Assembly: GCA_002293295.1 (NCBI GenBank)
Contig: DBCY01000108.1
Coordinates: 1 to 18,219 of the forward strand
DNA: 18,219 bases
Source of the DNA: Ruminococcus sp. UBA946
GTDB taxonomy: Bacteria > Bacillota > Clostridia > Oscillospirales > Ruminococcaceae
Direction: 5' to 3'
This document shows, piece after piece, positions 1-7,953 of the stretch. The position numbers and the translations under genes were made by a program. The notes beneath the pieces are model-generated. The model was not told the DNA's origin and searched no databases. It saw only the letters and a program-made list of their open reading frames with translations. The stretch's first letter is position 1, and every line of letters starts with the position of its first letter.

Positions 1-12
1 GAACACTCTTAC

Positions 13-89
13 TGGTCTGAGTGACGGGACTTGAACCCACGGCCTCTACCACCCCAAGGTAGCGCACTACCAATCTGCGCCACACCCAG
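13..89 (-). tRNA. tRNA-Pro(GGG)
   Basis: The minus strand folds as a complete 77-nt tRNA ending in an encoded CCA. The acceptor stem pairs CUGGGUG (89-83) with CACUCAG (23-17), followed by discriminator A. The D arm pairs GCGC with GUGC. The anticodon stem CUACC/GGUAG encloses the loop UUGGGGU, so the anticodon is GGG and the tRNA reads CCC/CCU proline codons. The T arm carries GGGUUCAAGUCCC with two wobble pairs at its base. I assigned this by hand folding; the anticodon loop is unambiguous. Confidence 0.95.
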
Positions 90-103
90 ATTTCTATTAA
101 TAT

Positions 104-132
104 ATTTTATCATAATAATATTATTTTGTCAA
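104..132 (-). promoter_or_regulatory. Promoter of tRNA-Pro
   Basis: On the minus strand, TTGACA (132-127) is followed by a 17-nt spacer and TAAAAT (109-104), with a TG one base upstream of the -10. The predicted start lies about 8 nt before the mature tRNA 5' end, which fits a short leader. Confidence 0.8.
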
Positions 133-242
133 TAGTTTTTTTAACTGCTTACATACTATACACATTTATGTTACATTTATGAGTTACTATAAAGTCTTCA
201 GCAGTGAATAATTAAATAGCCGTGCGCAGGGGGATTTTTTAG

Positions 243-271
243 TTGACATAATCAGGGATTTATGATATGAT
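243..271 (+). promoter_or_regulatory. Promoter of the ppk leader RNA
   Basis: TTGACA at 243-248, a 17-nt spacer and TATGAT at 266-271 make a near-consensus sigma-A promoter. Transcription should start near 278-280, about 265 nt before the ppk start codon and just ahead of the closing stem of a structured RNA. Confidence 0.75.
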
Positions 272-277
272 TTCATT

Positions 278-494
278 AAAGTTTATGTTAAACAAATGCG
301 CTGGCTATCCCGTTTAGCGTGAAATGGCTACACTGTTTGCTGCCGAACCCTTTGAGAGGGCGGAGTATTATCGAAATACGATTTATCGCAGTATTGTTTG
401 ACTTTAACCACGTTAAAGCTATAATAAGTATATAAAGCTGCGTACCCGCAGCGGAAATACGTTTAACTTTAAACGATTAGTTTTTAAGTTAAAC
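278..494 (+). ncRNA. Structured leader or stand-alone RNA upstream of ppk
   Basis: This gene-free stretch follows a strong promoter and is rich in helices. A long-range closing stem pairs 281-293 with 461-474 (12 bp around a small T/TT internal loop). Inside are a CCG/CGG stem with a CCCUU/GAGGG hairpin near 343-363, the hairpin CTTTAAC/GTTAAAG at 402-418 with a 3-nt loop, and GCTGCG/CGCAGC at 437-452 with loop UACC. The 3' strand of the closing stem (461-469) can instead pair perfectly with 486-494. That gives two exclusive folds, as in riboswitches. I see no aptamer motif I can name. It is multibranched, unlike the 6S rod. A known clostridial RNA class such as the raiA motif is possible but unproven. 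Confidence 0.5.
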
Positions 495-543
495 GGATAT
501 ACATACAATACAGCAATAATATGAAAAAGAGGTTAGGCTTTTA

Positions 544-2691
544 ATGAATAAATATTACTGCAACAGGGAGCTTTCATGGCTTAAATTCAATGAAAGGGTT
601 CTTGAGGAAGCAAGGGATACTTCTGTTCCTTTATGTGAAAGACTTTTATTCGCTTCTATTTTTCAGTCAAATCTGGATGAGTTTTTTATGGTACGGGTAG
701 GGTCGCTTTATGACCAGACGATTGTAGGCGGAGATGAAAAAGAAAATAAAACAGGTATGACCTGCGGGGAGCAGCTTATTGAAATCTTCAAACAGGTTCA
801 GCTGTTATGCCCTGTACGCGACAAAACTTATTTTAATATAATGACTGAGCTTGAAAAGCATTATAATATTAAACAGGTTGATTTCAGGGCATTGTCCGCC
901 GAAGAGGAATCCTATCTCCAGGTCTTTTTCCGTACGGAGATTCTGCCGCTGATTTCGCCTCAGGTTATTGACAAACGGAATCCGTTCCCTTTTTTGAAAA
1001 ACAAGGAAATATACGCCTGCGCAAGGCTTGATTCAAAATCGGTCAGCACAGTTAAAATCGGTTTGGTTCCCGCAAGCGGTGCCTTCCAGCGAGTTATCTT
1101 TCTTCCGGGAAATGAAAATGAGCAAATGAGGTTTATGCTTGTTGAAGAGCTGATTCTGCATTATATTCCGATTATTTTTGAAAATTATAAAATTATCGAA
1201 AAATCCCTGGTACGCATTACCCGAAATGCCGATATTAATATGGAGGAGGCTTTATATGACCATGACGTTGACTTCCGCGAGGTTATGACCGAACTGCTGA
1301 AGAAACGCAAGAAGCTTTCCCCTGTGCGTATGGAACTGTCGCGCAAGCTCGGAGCCGAAGTTGTAAATTATTTATGTATCCACCTTGATATTTCGGAAGA
1401 ACAGATTTTCAAGCTGAAATCCCCGCTGGACCTTTCTTTTAATTCCGTACTGCGAAGCAGGCTTGAACCGCATTACCCGATGCTGTGCTTCCCGAAATCC
1501 GAGCCGCAGCAATCGTTAGAAATAGTAAAGTCGGAGCCGGTAATCCAGCAGGTTTTAAGGAAGGACATACTGCTTTCTTACCCTTATGAAAGCATAAAAC
1601 CGTTTTTAAGCCTTCTCAGCGAAGCCGCCGCCGACCCGTCGGTTGTTTCGATAAAAATTACCCTCTACAGGCTGGCTTCAAATTCAAAGGTTGTGGAAGC
1701 GCTGATTGCTGCCGCTGAAAACGGCAAGGATGTTTTTGTCCTTGTTGAGCTTCGCGCAAGGTTTGACGAGGAAAATAACATTAACTGGTCGGAGCGCCTT
1801 GAGCAGGCGGGATGTACAGTTATATACGGACCCGAAAATATTAAAGTACATTCAAAATTATTATTAATCACAAGAAAATCAAACGGTAAAGTTCAGTATA
1901 TTACCCAAATCGGTACAGGAAACTATAATGAAAAAACATCACGGCTTTATACGGACTTTTCTCTTCTGACCGCTGACACGAACCTGGGCGTGGAAGCGGG
2001 AACCGTGTTTAACGCGCTTGCAATGGGAACGCTGGTTGAAAATACCGAGCATCTTTTGGTGTCTCCCCTTTGCCTTCAAAACAAAATCCTCAGTATGATG
2101 GATTATGAAATTGCTATGGCTGAAAGCGGAGAGAATGCCTATATAGGTCTTAAGCTTAATTCGCTGACTGACAAGGTTCTCATTGACAAGCTTGCGGAGG
2201 CTTCCCAGAAGGGCGTCAAAATCCAAATGATTATCCGCGGCATATGCTGCCTTGCCGCAGGAATAAAAGGATATACCGAGAATATTGAGGTTTACAGCAT
2301 AGTGGGACGTATGCTTGAACATTCGCGTATTTATATATTCGGAACATCTGAGCGTGCTAAGGTTTATATTTCATCCGCCGATTTTATGACCCGCAATACA
2401 ATACGACGTGTCGAAGTAGCGGCTCCGGTTTACAATAAAAATGTCCGTGAACGGATTTTATCTATTTTCAATATTATGCTGAGCGATAACGTTAAAGCCA
2501 GAAAAATGCAGCCTGACGGTACCTATATCATTAAAGAACCGCTGGGCGAAAAGCTTAATTCACAGGAATATTTCATACATGAGGCATATGAAAGCGCAAA
2601 AAAAATACTCACAACGGCTGAGACTAAGCATAATATAAGAAAAAATATATTACGCTGGTTTAAAAAACTGTTAAGCGTAAAGAAAAAATAA
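544..2691 (+). CDS. ppk1: Polyphosphate kinase 1
   Basis: This enzyme reversibly transfers the gamma phosphate of ATP onto inorganic polyphosphate chains. It has 715 residues, typical of PPK1. The N-terminal domain opens with the family hallmark RELSWLKFNERVLEEA (residues 8-23), followed by SNLDEFFMVRVG. The phospholipase-D-like catalytic half carries KITLYRLASNS (about 371-381), ELRARFDEENN (about 402-412), the autophosphorylated histidine in IKVHSKLL (His436) and the second conserved histidine in MLEHSRIYIFG (His593). All key residues seem intact, so I expect an active enzyme. The start ATG has AGAGG 11 nt upstream. It is monocistronic, preceded by a long structured leader and followed by an intrinsic terminator. 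The leader suggests RNA-level control. Confidence 0.97.
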   Translation: MNKYYCNRELSWLKFNERVLEEARDTSVPLCERLLFASIFQSNLDEFFMVRVGSLYDQTIVGGDEKENKTGMTCGEQLIEIFKQVQLLCPVRDKTYFNIMTELEKHYNIKQVDFRALSAEEESYLQVFFRTEILPLISPQVIDKRNPFPFLKNKEIYACARLDSKSVSTVKIGLVPASGAFQRVIFLPGNENEQMRFMLVEELILHYIPIIFENYKIIEKSLVRITRNADINMEEALYDHDVDFREVMTELLKKRKKLSPVRMELSRKLGAEVVNYLCIHLDISEEQIFKLKSPLDLSFNSVLRSRLEPHYPMLCFPKSEPQQSLEIVKSEPVIQQVLRKDILLSYPYESIKPFLSLLSEAAADPSVVSIKITLYRLASNSKVVEALIAAAENGKDVFVLVELRARFDEENNINWSERLEQAGCTVIYGPENIKVHSKLLLITRKSNGKVQYITQIGTGNYNEKTSRLYTDFSLLTADTNLGVEAGTVFNALAMGTLVENTEHLLVSPLCLQNKILSMMDYEIAMAESGENAYIGLKLNSLTDKVLIDKLAEASQKGVKIQMIIRGICCLAAGIKGYTENIEVYSIVGRMLEHSRIYIFGTSERAKVYISSADFMTRNTIRRVEVAAPVYNKNVRERILSIFNIMLSDNVKARKMQPDGTYIIKEPLGEKLNSQEYFIHEAYESAKKILTTAETKHNIRKNILRWFKKLLSVKKK

Positions 2692-2713
2692 AAAAATACG
2701 GGAGAAGCCTCCG

Positions 2714-2753
2714 CGGCAGTGTTCAATACGGTTTTCCGTATTTTTTACTGCCG
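2714..2753 (+). terminator. Nested intrinsic terminator after ppk1
   Basis: AATACGG (2725-2731) pairs with CCGTATT (2736-2742) around a TTTT loop and runs into TTTT (2743-2746). An outer pair CGGCAGT/ACTGCCG (2714-2720 with 2747-2753) encloses it. The hairpin and U tract are placed for plus-strand transcripts leaving ppk1. Confidence 0.8.
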
Positions 2754-2842
2754 GGATATGCGCCTGCTGATTCCATAAAAGAACAACAGCCACATATAAG
2801 CTTCCCCGAATTTATTCTAAAGCTTTAACATACCCGAAACGG

Positions 2843-3118
2843 TTAACGACCGCCGGGAACAACATCCTGAATTAATGTTTCCGCGTCTGACACCGCATTT
2901 CCTAAAGCTCCGTCGGACGTAACATCTTCAATAAAGCCGTCGCCGTCTACGTCGCCTGTGTTTGCTATACTGTCTGCCGTGTCAGCGGTAGTAGCCCTCG
3001 GCGTCGTAACGGTAGTTCCTTCTTCGTCATTTGTTCCGTTTCTGTCACAGGCTGTCAATGTCATAGTACCTGCTAAAGCAATTACAGCAAAGGCAGGCAA
3101 TAATCTTTTCTTTCCCAT
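2843..3118 (-). CDS. Small lipoprotein with an EF-hand-like loop
   Basis: A 91-residue protein begins with a lipoprotein signal: basic MGKKR, a hydrophobic stretch, and a lipobox LTAC with Cys24 as the predicted lipidated residue. It should be anchored on the outside of the cytoplasmic membrane. The mature part is acidic and rich in Thr/Ala/Asp and lacks a recognised fold. The exception is residues near 55-66, DVDGDGFIEDV, which match the DxDxDG calcium-binding loop of EF-hand and dockerin-like motifs, although the usual acidic residue at loop position 12 is missing. GGAGAGGAA lies about 12 nt before the ATG. Family unknown; the lipoprotein call is firm, calcium binding is inference. It does not seem to be co-transcribed with the ABC operon because hairpins lie between them. 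Confidence 0.75.
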   Translation of the reverse strand: MGKKRLLPAFAVIALAGTMTLTACDRNGTNDEEGTTVTTPRATTADTADSIANTGDVDGDGFIEDVTSDGALGNAVSDAETLIQDVVPGGR

Positions 3119-3137
3119 TTTTTATGACCGTTCCTCT

Positions 3138-3354
3138 CCGGACGTTCCGCCCGTATAGGACAAAACTCCAGCTTGAAAGATTAAGCTTCCAAACTTCTGC
3201 CCTTAAGATTTAGACTGATTTTCTGTATTCGGATGAATTTATGATTTAAACATAATATGACATTCCGAAAACAAAAAATCCGTGATATGCAAATACTGTC
3301 AATAATGCATATTTATTTGTCCTTCCGGACATTGCCCGAAAGGACAAAACTTCC
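3138..3354. repeat. Imperfect duplicated motif flanking the lipoprotein promoter region
   Basis: Two similar stretches of about 30 bp occur at 3138-3169 and 3325-3354. Both begin CCGGAC, have GCCCG in the middle and end AGGACAAAACT, with short indels between. The first overlaps the lipoprotein ribosome binding region; the second forms the right arm of a hairpin (TTTGTCCTT near 3317-3324 with AAGGACAAA near 3340-3348). The similarity is clear but short. Confidence 0.4.
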
Positions 3355-3355
3355 G

Positions 3356-3387
3356 GTCTGAAAATTTTATTATAAGTTTTCAGACTG
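3356..3387 (-). terminator. Hairpin downstream of the ABC permease gene
   Basis: GTCTGAAAA and TTTTCAGAC form a 9-bp inverted repeat with an A/T-rich loop, starting about 12 nt after the permease stop. The second hairpin at 3317-3348 follows it. Neither has a clean U tract on the minus strand, so termination is plausible rather than proven. Confidence 0.45.
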
Positions 3388-3397
3388 TACTTGAATT

Positions 3398-5758
3398 TCA
3401 TTGAATATAATTTTCTTCATTTGTATCAAATAATCCGTCCGCAAGCCCCTTTTCGTATTCGGTACTGTCATATTCCCTTGCCGAATTGTATACGCGCTGC
3501 GCAATGCTGTTATATTCGGCGGGAATTACAGCGACAATTCCGTTTACTATAATAGTATAGCATTTATCATCCGTAATATACTGTGTTCTACTAACTTCCA
3601 GCAATGTCAATAAATCCTCGCTGTTCTCATATAAATATTTCAATTTTTCACTGCTGTTTTTATTAGTTTGTTCGGAATGAAGCATATGTGAACTGAAATC
3701 ACTTACCTTATTCTGATTTGTAATATTTACAAAATCATCATAGCTTAATATTGAAACATTTGATAAAGCAAGCTGTTTCTTCATATTTTTTTCGTCGAAT
3801 ACAATCTCTTTGTCAAACTCAATACCGTCAAGAAGACCATATTTATCCATGACTCCGACAGTTCTGTGATATGAATCATCAAAAATATAATTTATGCCCA
3901 ATAAATAAAATATTTTAAAGTTATAATCCAAGCCTTCGTCATAAATTCCGGAACCCTTTTCCGCAAGGTCTCCGGCATATGCCGCGCTTAATTCCTCATA
4001 TAAAGACAGCGGGTAATCCAGTATATTATATTCCGAGATGATATTGTCAGTGTATACCGGAGATATTATACTGTTAAAAAAACCGTGATTCCATATTTGC
4101 AGTTTCGGATTATAATCACCGTTGGTTTTATTTAAATCGACTGCATTTAAATATTCTTTTTTTGTGGTATTAACATAATAGTCCGTCAGGTTCTTTTTAT
4201 AGCTTTCGGTATCAAACAGTTTTAATAAGGTCTGAATTCCTTCAATAGAAATCACACTGTATCTTCTGACAGCGGTCCCTCCGTTTTTATAGTAGTATGC
4301 TATAGTTATGGGATAATAATGGTATTCATATGAAGGGTCATAGTTTTCTATCACATCTCCGTGTTCTCTGACTATCTGCTTATAAACCGACATATACCCT
4401 TCATGAATATCGGTAATAATCTGAATTGATTCCCTGTCTTCAAAGACCATAAAACCGGCTTCGTCCAGATAGTCCAATTTAAAGAACAGCGATTTCATCT
4501 GAACCGGCATTGTATACGGCTGTTCGTCGCTTAAAGACAACGAAACCTTTCTTATACTGTTTGCGGAAGGAATATTTCGTACCGTACCGAAGCCTTCCGT
4601 TTTAGTGAAAAGAAATGAAAATCCGAAAGCAAGCCCGATTGTCAGAACATATCTCAGAGCGCCCTTCCATATTCCCTTAAGTCCCCTGTTAGCCGCCATT
4701 TCAAGGGCAAGGTAAACAATAGCCGTCAGTATCAGCACAGGGAAAAATGCAGCTTCATTATTGTTTTTTAAAAAATTTTCAGCCGGCAGGGCTACGCTTA
4801 TAATAATACTGGAAATTGTGAAATAATAAAGTATTTTAAAGACAAAAGGTCTGCCGACATATTCAGCCCTGCGTTTCATATAAATAAAATACGACGCGGA
4901 TGTTACTAAGGCGGTAAAAACCAGCATTCCCAGCAATAAGAATATTATGGGGGTATTTCTGATTCCGTCGATACCGCTGCTGATGTTTTCTATTAAACCT
5001 ATCAATGCTCCTGCAGGCGATGTAAAGTACAGGAAATTTTTAACCTTATACATTGCCATAACTCCGTACAGGTTATCGATAAGACTGTAGGAAAAAGAAA
5101 AAATTAAAGCCGGAATCATACCGTTCACCAGAACCGTATATAAAATTGATTCGAACAGGCTTCCGCAGCAGGTCATGATAAATACCGTCAGGGCATAAAG
5201 CATGACCATTATAAGTATGCCGCCGAACAGCAGTTCAAAGTACGGCTTAACTATATCGCCGAACAAGGTGCATTTATAACTGACTTCCAGACCGTATCTG
5301 CTGATTGCATAGGTTCTGCCGTCTATCGTCAGATGGAAAATCAGCATCAGGATTACTGAAATTACCTGAACCGCTATAAAGGGAATGATATATACAGACA
5401 GACCCGAAACAAAATCTGACAGAAACTTATTTTTACGTGAAATCGGAAGCGAAAGCGCCATATCAACTTCGGATTTTTTATACAGGTACCTGAAGCTGCT
5501 CATTGCCGCCGCTATTCCAAGCAAGCCTGCTCCCGCCGTCAGTCCTACTGTCAGTAAAGCATAACCCTCGTCAGGAGCGTTGTTAATTCCGGATGTCACA
5601 TTATACGCCATTGTTATCAGCAGAACCGGCACCGAAATCAAATGCAGGAATGCTATAATAATTATAAGCTTCCGCTGGTCTCTTATGTTCTGAAAAATAT
5701 TGTGTAAAATAACCGAATGCTTTTTAACGGTATTATTAGTTATTTCCTTTGTAGTCAT
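3398..5758 (-). CDS. ABC-2 type transporter permease with large C-terminal domain
   Basis: This is the membrane partner of the ATPase encoded just upstream. With the start used here it has 786 residues. About nine hydrophobic segments occupy roughly the first 385 residues, including the ABC-2 permease signature EVDMALSLPISRKNKF in the cytoplasmic loop after the second segment. A soluble domain of about 400 residues with no motif I recognise follows, probably extracellular. This layout resembles the large permeases of clostridial YtrA-type operons. I chose the ATG at 5758 because GGAGGG (5772-5767) lies 8 nt upstream. An in-frame ATG at 5779 with a weaker AGAGGA is the alternative. Either start overlaps the ATPase stop, implying translational coupling. 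The substrate is unknown; YtrA-type systems commonly respond to cell-wall-active compounds. Confidence 0.85.
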   Translation of the reverse strand: MTTKEITNNTVKKHSVILHNIFQNIRDQRKLIIIIAFLHLISVPVLLITMAYNVTSGINNAPDEGYALLTVGLTAGAGLLGIAAAMSSFRYLYKKSEVDMALSLPISRKNKFLSDFVSGLSVYIIPFIAVQVISVILMLIFHLTIDGRTYAISRYGLEVSYKCTLFGDIVKPYFELLFGGILIMVMLYALTVFIMTCCGSLFESILYTVLVNGMIPALIFSFSYSLIDNLYGVMAMYKVKNFLYFTSPAGALIGLIENISSGIDGIRNTPIIFLLLGMLVFTALVTSASYFIYMKRRAEYVGRPFVFKILYYFTISSIIISVALPAENFLKNNNEAAFFPVLILTAIVYLALEMAANRGLKGIWKGALRYVLTIGLAFGFSFLFTKTEGFGTVRNIPSANSIRKVSLSLSDEQPYTMPVQMKSLFFKLDYLDEAGFMVFEDRESIQIITDIHEGYMSVYKQIVREHGDVIENYDPSYEYHYYPITIAYYYKNGGTAVRRYSVISIEGIQTLLKLFDTESYKKNLTDYYVNTTKKEYLNAVDLNKTNGDYNPKLQIWNHGFFNSIISPVYTDNIISEYNILDYPLSLYEELSAAYAGDLAEKGSGIYDEGLDYNFKIFYLLGINYIFDDSYHRTVGVMDKYGLLDGIEFDKEIVFDEKNMKKQLALSNVSILSYDDFVNITNQNKVSDFSSHMLHSEQTNKNSSEKLKYLYENSEDLLTLLEVSRTQYITDDKCYTIIVNGIVAVIPAEYNSIAQRVYNSAREYDSTEYEKGLADGLFDTNEENYIQ

Positions 5759-6632
5759 AACCCATTCCCTCCATTTCATAAATAAATATTTCCTCTAAAG
5801 TCAGCGGAATTATATCCAATATGTCCGGCTTTTTTTCATTTATGTTATTTTTAATAAATTCCAAATCGCCTTTAACAATCATATATGTTATGCTCTGACG
5901 GCGTTCAAAATGCAGAACCTCCATGTCGGTAAAGTTTTCCTTAGTCATTTCCCCTTTGAAGGCTGCCTGGATTTTATGTACATTTCCCTTTATGCTGTCG
6001 AGGTCCCTGTTAAACAGAATTTTTCCCTGATGCAAAAGCGCGGCGCTGTCGCACACTTCGTTGATTTCTTTCAGGTTATGCGAAGATATCACAGTCGTAA
6101 GCTTTCTGTCAATCATAGCGTCCACCAGCATTCGCTTTACGATAATTCTCATCGTTGGGTCAAGTCCGTCAAAGGCTTCGTCGAGGAGCAGGTAGTCGGT
6201 CTGAGCCGCAATACCGGTAATCACAATAGCCTGCCGTTTCATACCCTTTGAAAACTTATCCATTTTTTTATTAACGGGGAGCTTAATGACATCGTTCAGA
6301 CTGTCAAACAATTCTCCGGAAAATGATTCATAATACCCCTTGTAGAATTCTTTCAGCTCCTTTAAGGTCATACCGCCGAACTGAACTGTTTCGTCATTTA
6401 TAAAAAAAATCTTTTTCTTTGCGTTCACATTGTCGAATACTTCTTCGCCGTCCACAAGAACATTTCCCGATTTCGCCTTATATACCCCTGACAGGAGCCT
6501 CAGTACCGTTGATTTTCCGGCGCCGTTTGAACCCAGCAGCCCGAAAGCGGAGCCTTTTTCAATATGAAGGTTTATATTATCAAGCGCCGTAAAATCATCA
6601 AACTGCAAAGTAACGCCCTTCAAATCCATCAT
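5736..6632 (-). CDS. ABC transporter ATP-binding protein (YtrB-like)
   Basis: The nucleotide-binding subunit powering the adjacent permease. It carries Walker A GSNGAGKST near residues 34-42, a divergent signature FSKGMKRQ in place of LSGGQ, Walker B YLLLDEAFDGLDP and a switch histidine in ISSHNLKEI. The length of about 298 residues, with an extra C-terminal region, fits ABC-2 exporter ATPases. I take the start as the second ATG (6632), because AAAGGG (6648-6643) lies 10 nt from it but only 1 nt from the ATG at 6641. The gene starts right after the GntR stop and overlaps the permease gene, so the three form one operon. Confidence 0.92.
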   Translation of the reverse strand: MMDLKGVTLQFDDFTALDNINLHIEKGSAFGLLGSNGAGKSTVLRLLSGVYKAKSGNVLVDGEEVFDNVNAKKKIFFINDETVQFGGMTLKELKEFYKGYYESFSGELFDSLNDVIKLPVNKKMDKFSKGMKRQAIVITGIAAQTDYLLLDEAFDGLDPTMRIIVKRMLVDAMIDRKLTTVISSHNLKEINEVCDSAALLHQGKILFNRDLDSIKGNVHKIQAAFKGEMTKENFTDMEVLHFERRQSITYMIVKGDLEFIKNNINEKKPDILDIIPLTLEEIFIYEMEGMGYDYKGNN

Positions 6633-6649
6633 AATTTTCATACCCTTTC

Positions 6650-7000
6650 TTAACTAATTTGATTTATTCGATTATTAAGTTCTTCCTTTGGTATTCCGGC
6701 GGCAAGAGCTTCCCTGACGGCGGTATCAAAACCGGACAGAGCCTTTTCGGTAATAACGTCGGTTTTTACGTCGGCTACAAAGCTTCCGCGCCCCGCCAGT
6801 GAATAAATAACCTTGTCATGCTCCAGCATCTGAAAAGTTTTTGCCACCGTGTTCGGATTAATGCCAAGTTCCTTAGCAAGCTCGCGCACGCTCGGAAGCT
6901 TATCGTTTGTCTTTAATTCCTGCTTTAGGATAAGTTCCAGTATTTTTTTGTAAAGCTGCTCATAAATAGGAGTTCTGCTTAAAAGGTCAATATTGAACAT
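6650..7000 (-). CDS. GntR-family regulator, YtrA subfamily
   Basis: A 116-residue repressor made of the winged-helix GntR domain (SRTPIYEQLYKKI, then LPSVRELAKELGINPNTVAKTF with the recognition helix) and a short tail lacking the ligand domain of FadR or HutC members. This is the hallmark of the YtrA subfamily, which usually represses its own ABC operon. The ATG at 7000 has AAAGGA 8 nt upstream. The reading frame stays open further upstream to ATGs at 7009 and 7117, but those lack good ribosome binding sites and would add non-family sequence. It is the first gene of the operon with the ATPase and permease. The promoter appears to be at 7395-7423, leaving a leader of nearly 400 nt. Confidence 0.9.
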   Translation of the reverse strand: MFNIDLLSRTPIYEQLYKKILELILKQELKTNDKLPSVRELAKELGINPNTVAKTFQMLEHDKVIYSLAGRGSFVADVKTDVITEKALSGFDTAVREALAAGIPKEELNNRINQIS

Positions 7001-7140
7001 TAACTTCATCCTTTCCGTAAAAATCTGTACGGCTCCCGACAGTAAATTACCGGCATTCGAATATCTCATTCCGATAATATCATCGTAACCGCGGTTGCTT
7101 ACCGCATAAAAAAACATCGCTGCGCCCCCCGACCAGTATC

Positions 7141-7197
7141 AATTAACAATTAAAAATTAACAATTAACAATGGCGGTATACCGCCTGCGGCGGTATG
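7141..7197 (+). repeat. Heptamer-plus-hairpin repeat, copy 1
   Basis: Tandem near-heptamers of AATTAAC are followed by AATGGCGGTA and a GC hairpin (TACCGCC/GGCGGTA). The same layout recurs at 11138-11191 with AATGGTGGTA and a different hairpin. This looks like a dispersed intergenic repeat. Here it lies inside the presumed leader of the GntR operon. Confidence 0.6.
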
Positions 7198-7240
7198 ACT
7201 TTTATTATTATTTTATAACTTTTAGCTGTTATAAGGTATC

Positions 7241-7300
7241 AGGGCGTGTTCGAAAAACATCAATATGCACATAAACAGTGATTTTTATCGAATACGCCCT
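7241..7300 (+). repeat. 60-bp palindromic element
   Basis: AGGGCGTGTTCGA (7241-7253) is the inverse of TCGAATACGCCCT (7288-7300), matching 12 of 13 bases. The inner flanks (AAAAACATCA and TGATTTTT) also pair. No gene lies within, so it resembles a very small MITE-like or REP-like palindrome placed between the operon promoter and its first gene. Confidence 0.55.
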
Positions 7301-7381
7301 TAAAAAGTTAAAAACATCCGGTACGTATAACAGTACAAAACAATTTACCCTGTGTTATAGCAGAAAACCCTTTTGTACTAT

Positions 7382-7423
7382 CTGTAGTAATACAGTTATA
7401 CCATATTTTTTTATTTTTGTCAA
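7382..7423 (-). promoter_or_regulatory. Promoter and candidate GntR operator of the ABC operon
   Basis: On the minus strand TTGACA (7423-7418), a 17-nt spacer and TATAAC (7400-7395) make a strong promoter pointing toward the GntR gene. Immediately downstream, touching the -10, is a perfect palindrome CTGTA-N4-TACAG (7382-7395), well placed to block transcription. Self-repression by the YtrA-like protein is an inference from family behaviour. GTACAAAA/TTTTGTAC inverted repeats flank the initially transcribed region. Confidence 0.6.
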
Positions 7424-7446
7424 TAGTTTTAAGAACATTTTATAAT

Positions 7447-7476
7447 AAAAAAACACCGCCCGTTAAAAACGGACGG
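7447..7476 (-). terminator. Minus-strand intrinsic terminator in the gene-free region
   Basis: Read on the minus strand, CCGTCCGTT and AACGGGCGG form a 9-bp stem with one wobble and a 3-nt loop, followed by TG and seven Ts (7453-7447). It would end transcription coming from higher coordinates: apgM read-through or a small RNA. It also insulates the ABC operon promoter just below. Confidence 0.7.
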
Positions 7477-7953
7477 ATATAATAAAAAATATATTAACTG
7501 CAACAGGAGGTTGCAGGGAGTTTGTTGGCTGCCGCCCCGGAATAACGGTTCCTGCCGTTTTAACGGGACAGCAATAATTTTAATTTGCGGCATACCTACT
7601 ATTGTTTATAGGAGCCTTATTAATCAACAATGAATATTTATGTACCCATTGTTTATCACCGGAGAATCATAGTTAAGAAATCGATAAGAAAATAATTATT
7701 TATTTACTATTTTTTATAAACTCTTTTTTGCCATTCCTTTCCTCATCTACAGTATAAACTATATATATTACCAGATTATGAATTTATGTTTAATTTAATG
7801 CTAAATTGACTGTTATTTATATAATTTAGCAATAATTTAGCAATTTTTAAAAATAATTGCAACTATTGAGGTAAAAAAATTGCAAGATTAATATATTGCT
7901 AAGAAAAAGAACATTTTTAGATAAACAATTAACTCATATTTCAGACAGTATTA
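7477..7953. other. Gene-free region with hairpins and GCAA/TTGC boxes
   Basis: I find no credible coding region. There is a perfect hairpin CTGCAAC/GTTGCAG with loop AGGAG (7498-7516), and a compound stem between about 7529 and 7572, both just upstream of the minus-strand terminator. At 7799-7902 is an A/T-rich cluster of repeated boxes: TGCTAAATT with two direct copies of its inverse AATTTAGCA (7823 and 7834), two copies of AATTGCAA (7855 and 7878) and ATTGCTAA. Nothing links it to a known site type. Confidence 0.4.

Noticed and set aside
278..494. 6S RNA as the identity of the ppk leader
   Set aside because: 6S forms a long rod with a central bubble; this RNA appears multibranched with several compact hairpins.
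1939..2322. 127-codon minus-strand frame inside ppk1
   Set aside because: It lies opposite well-conserved PPK1 catalytic sequence, has no plausible start site and encodes nothing recognisable.
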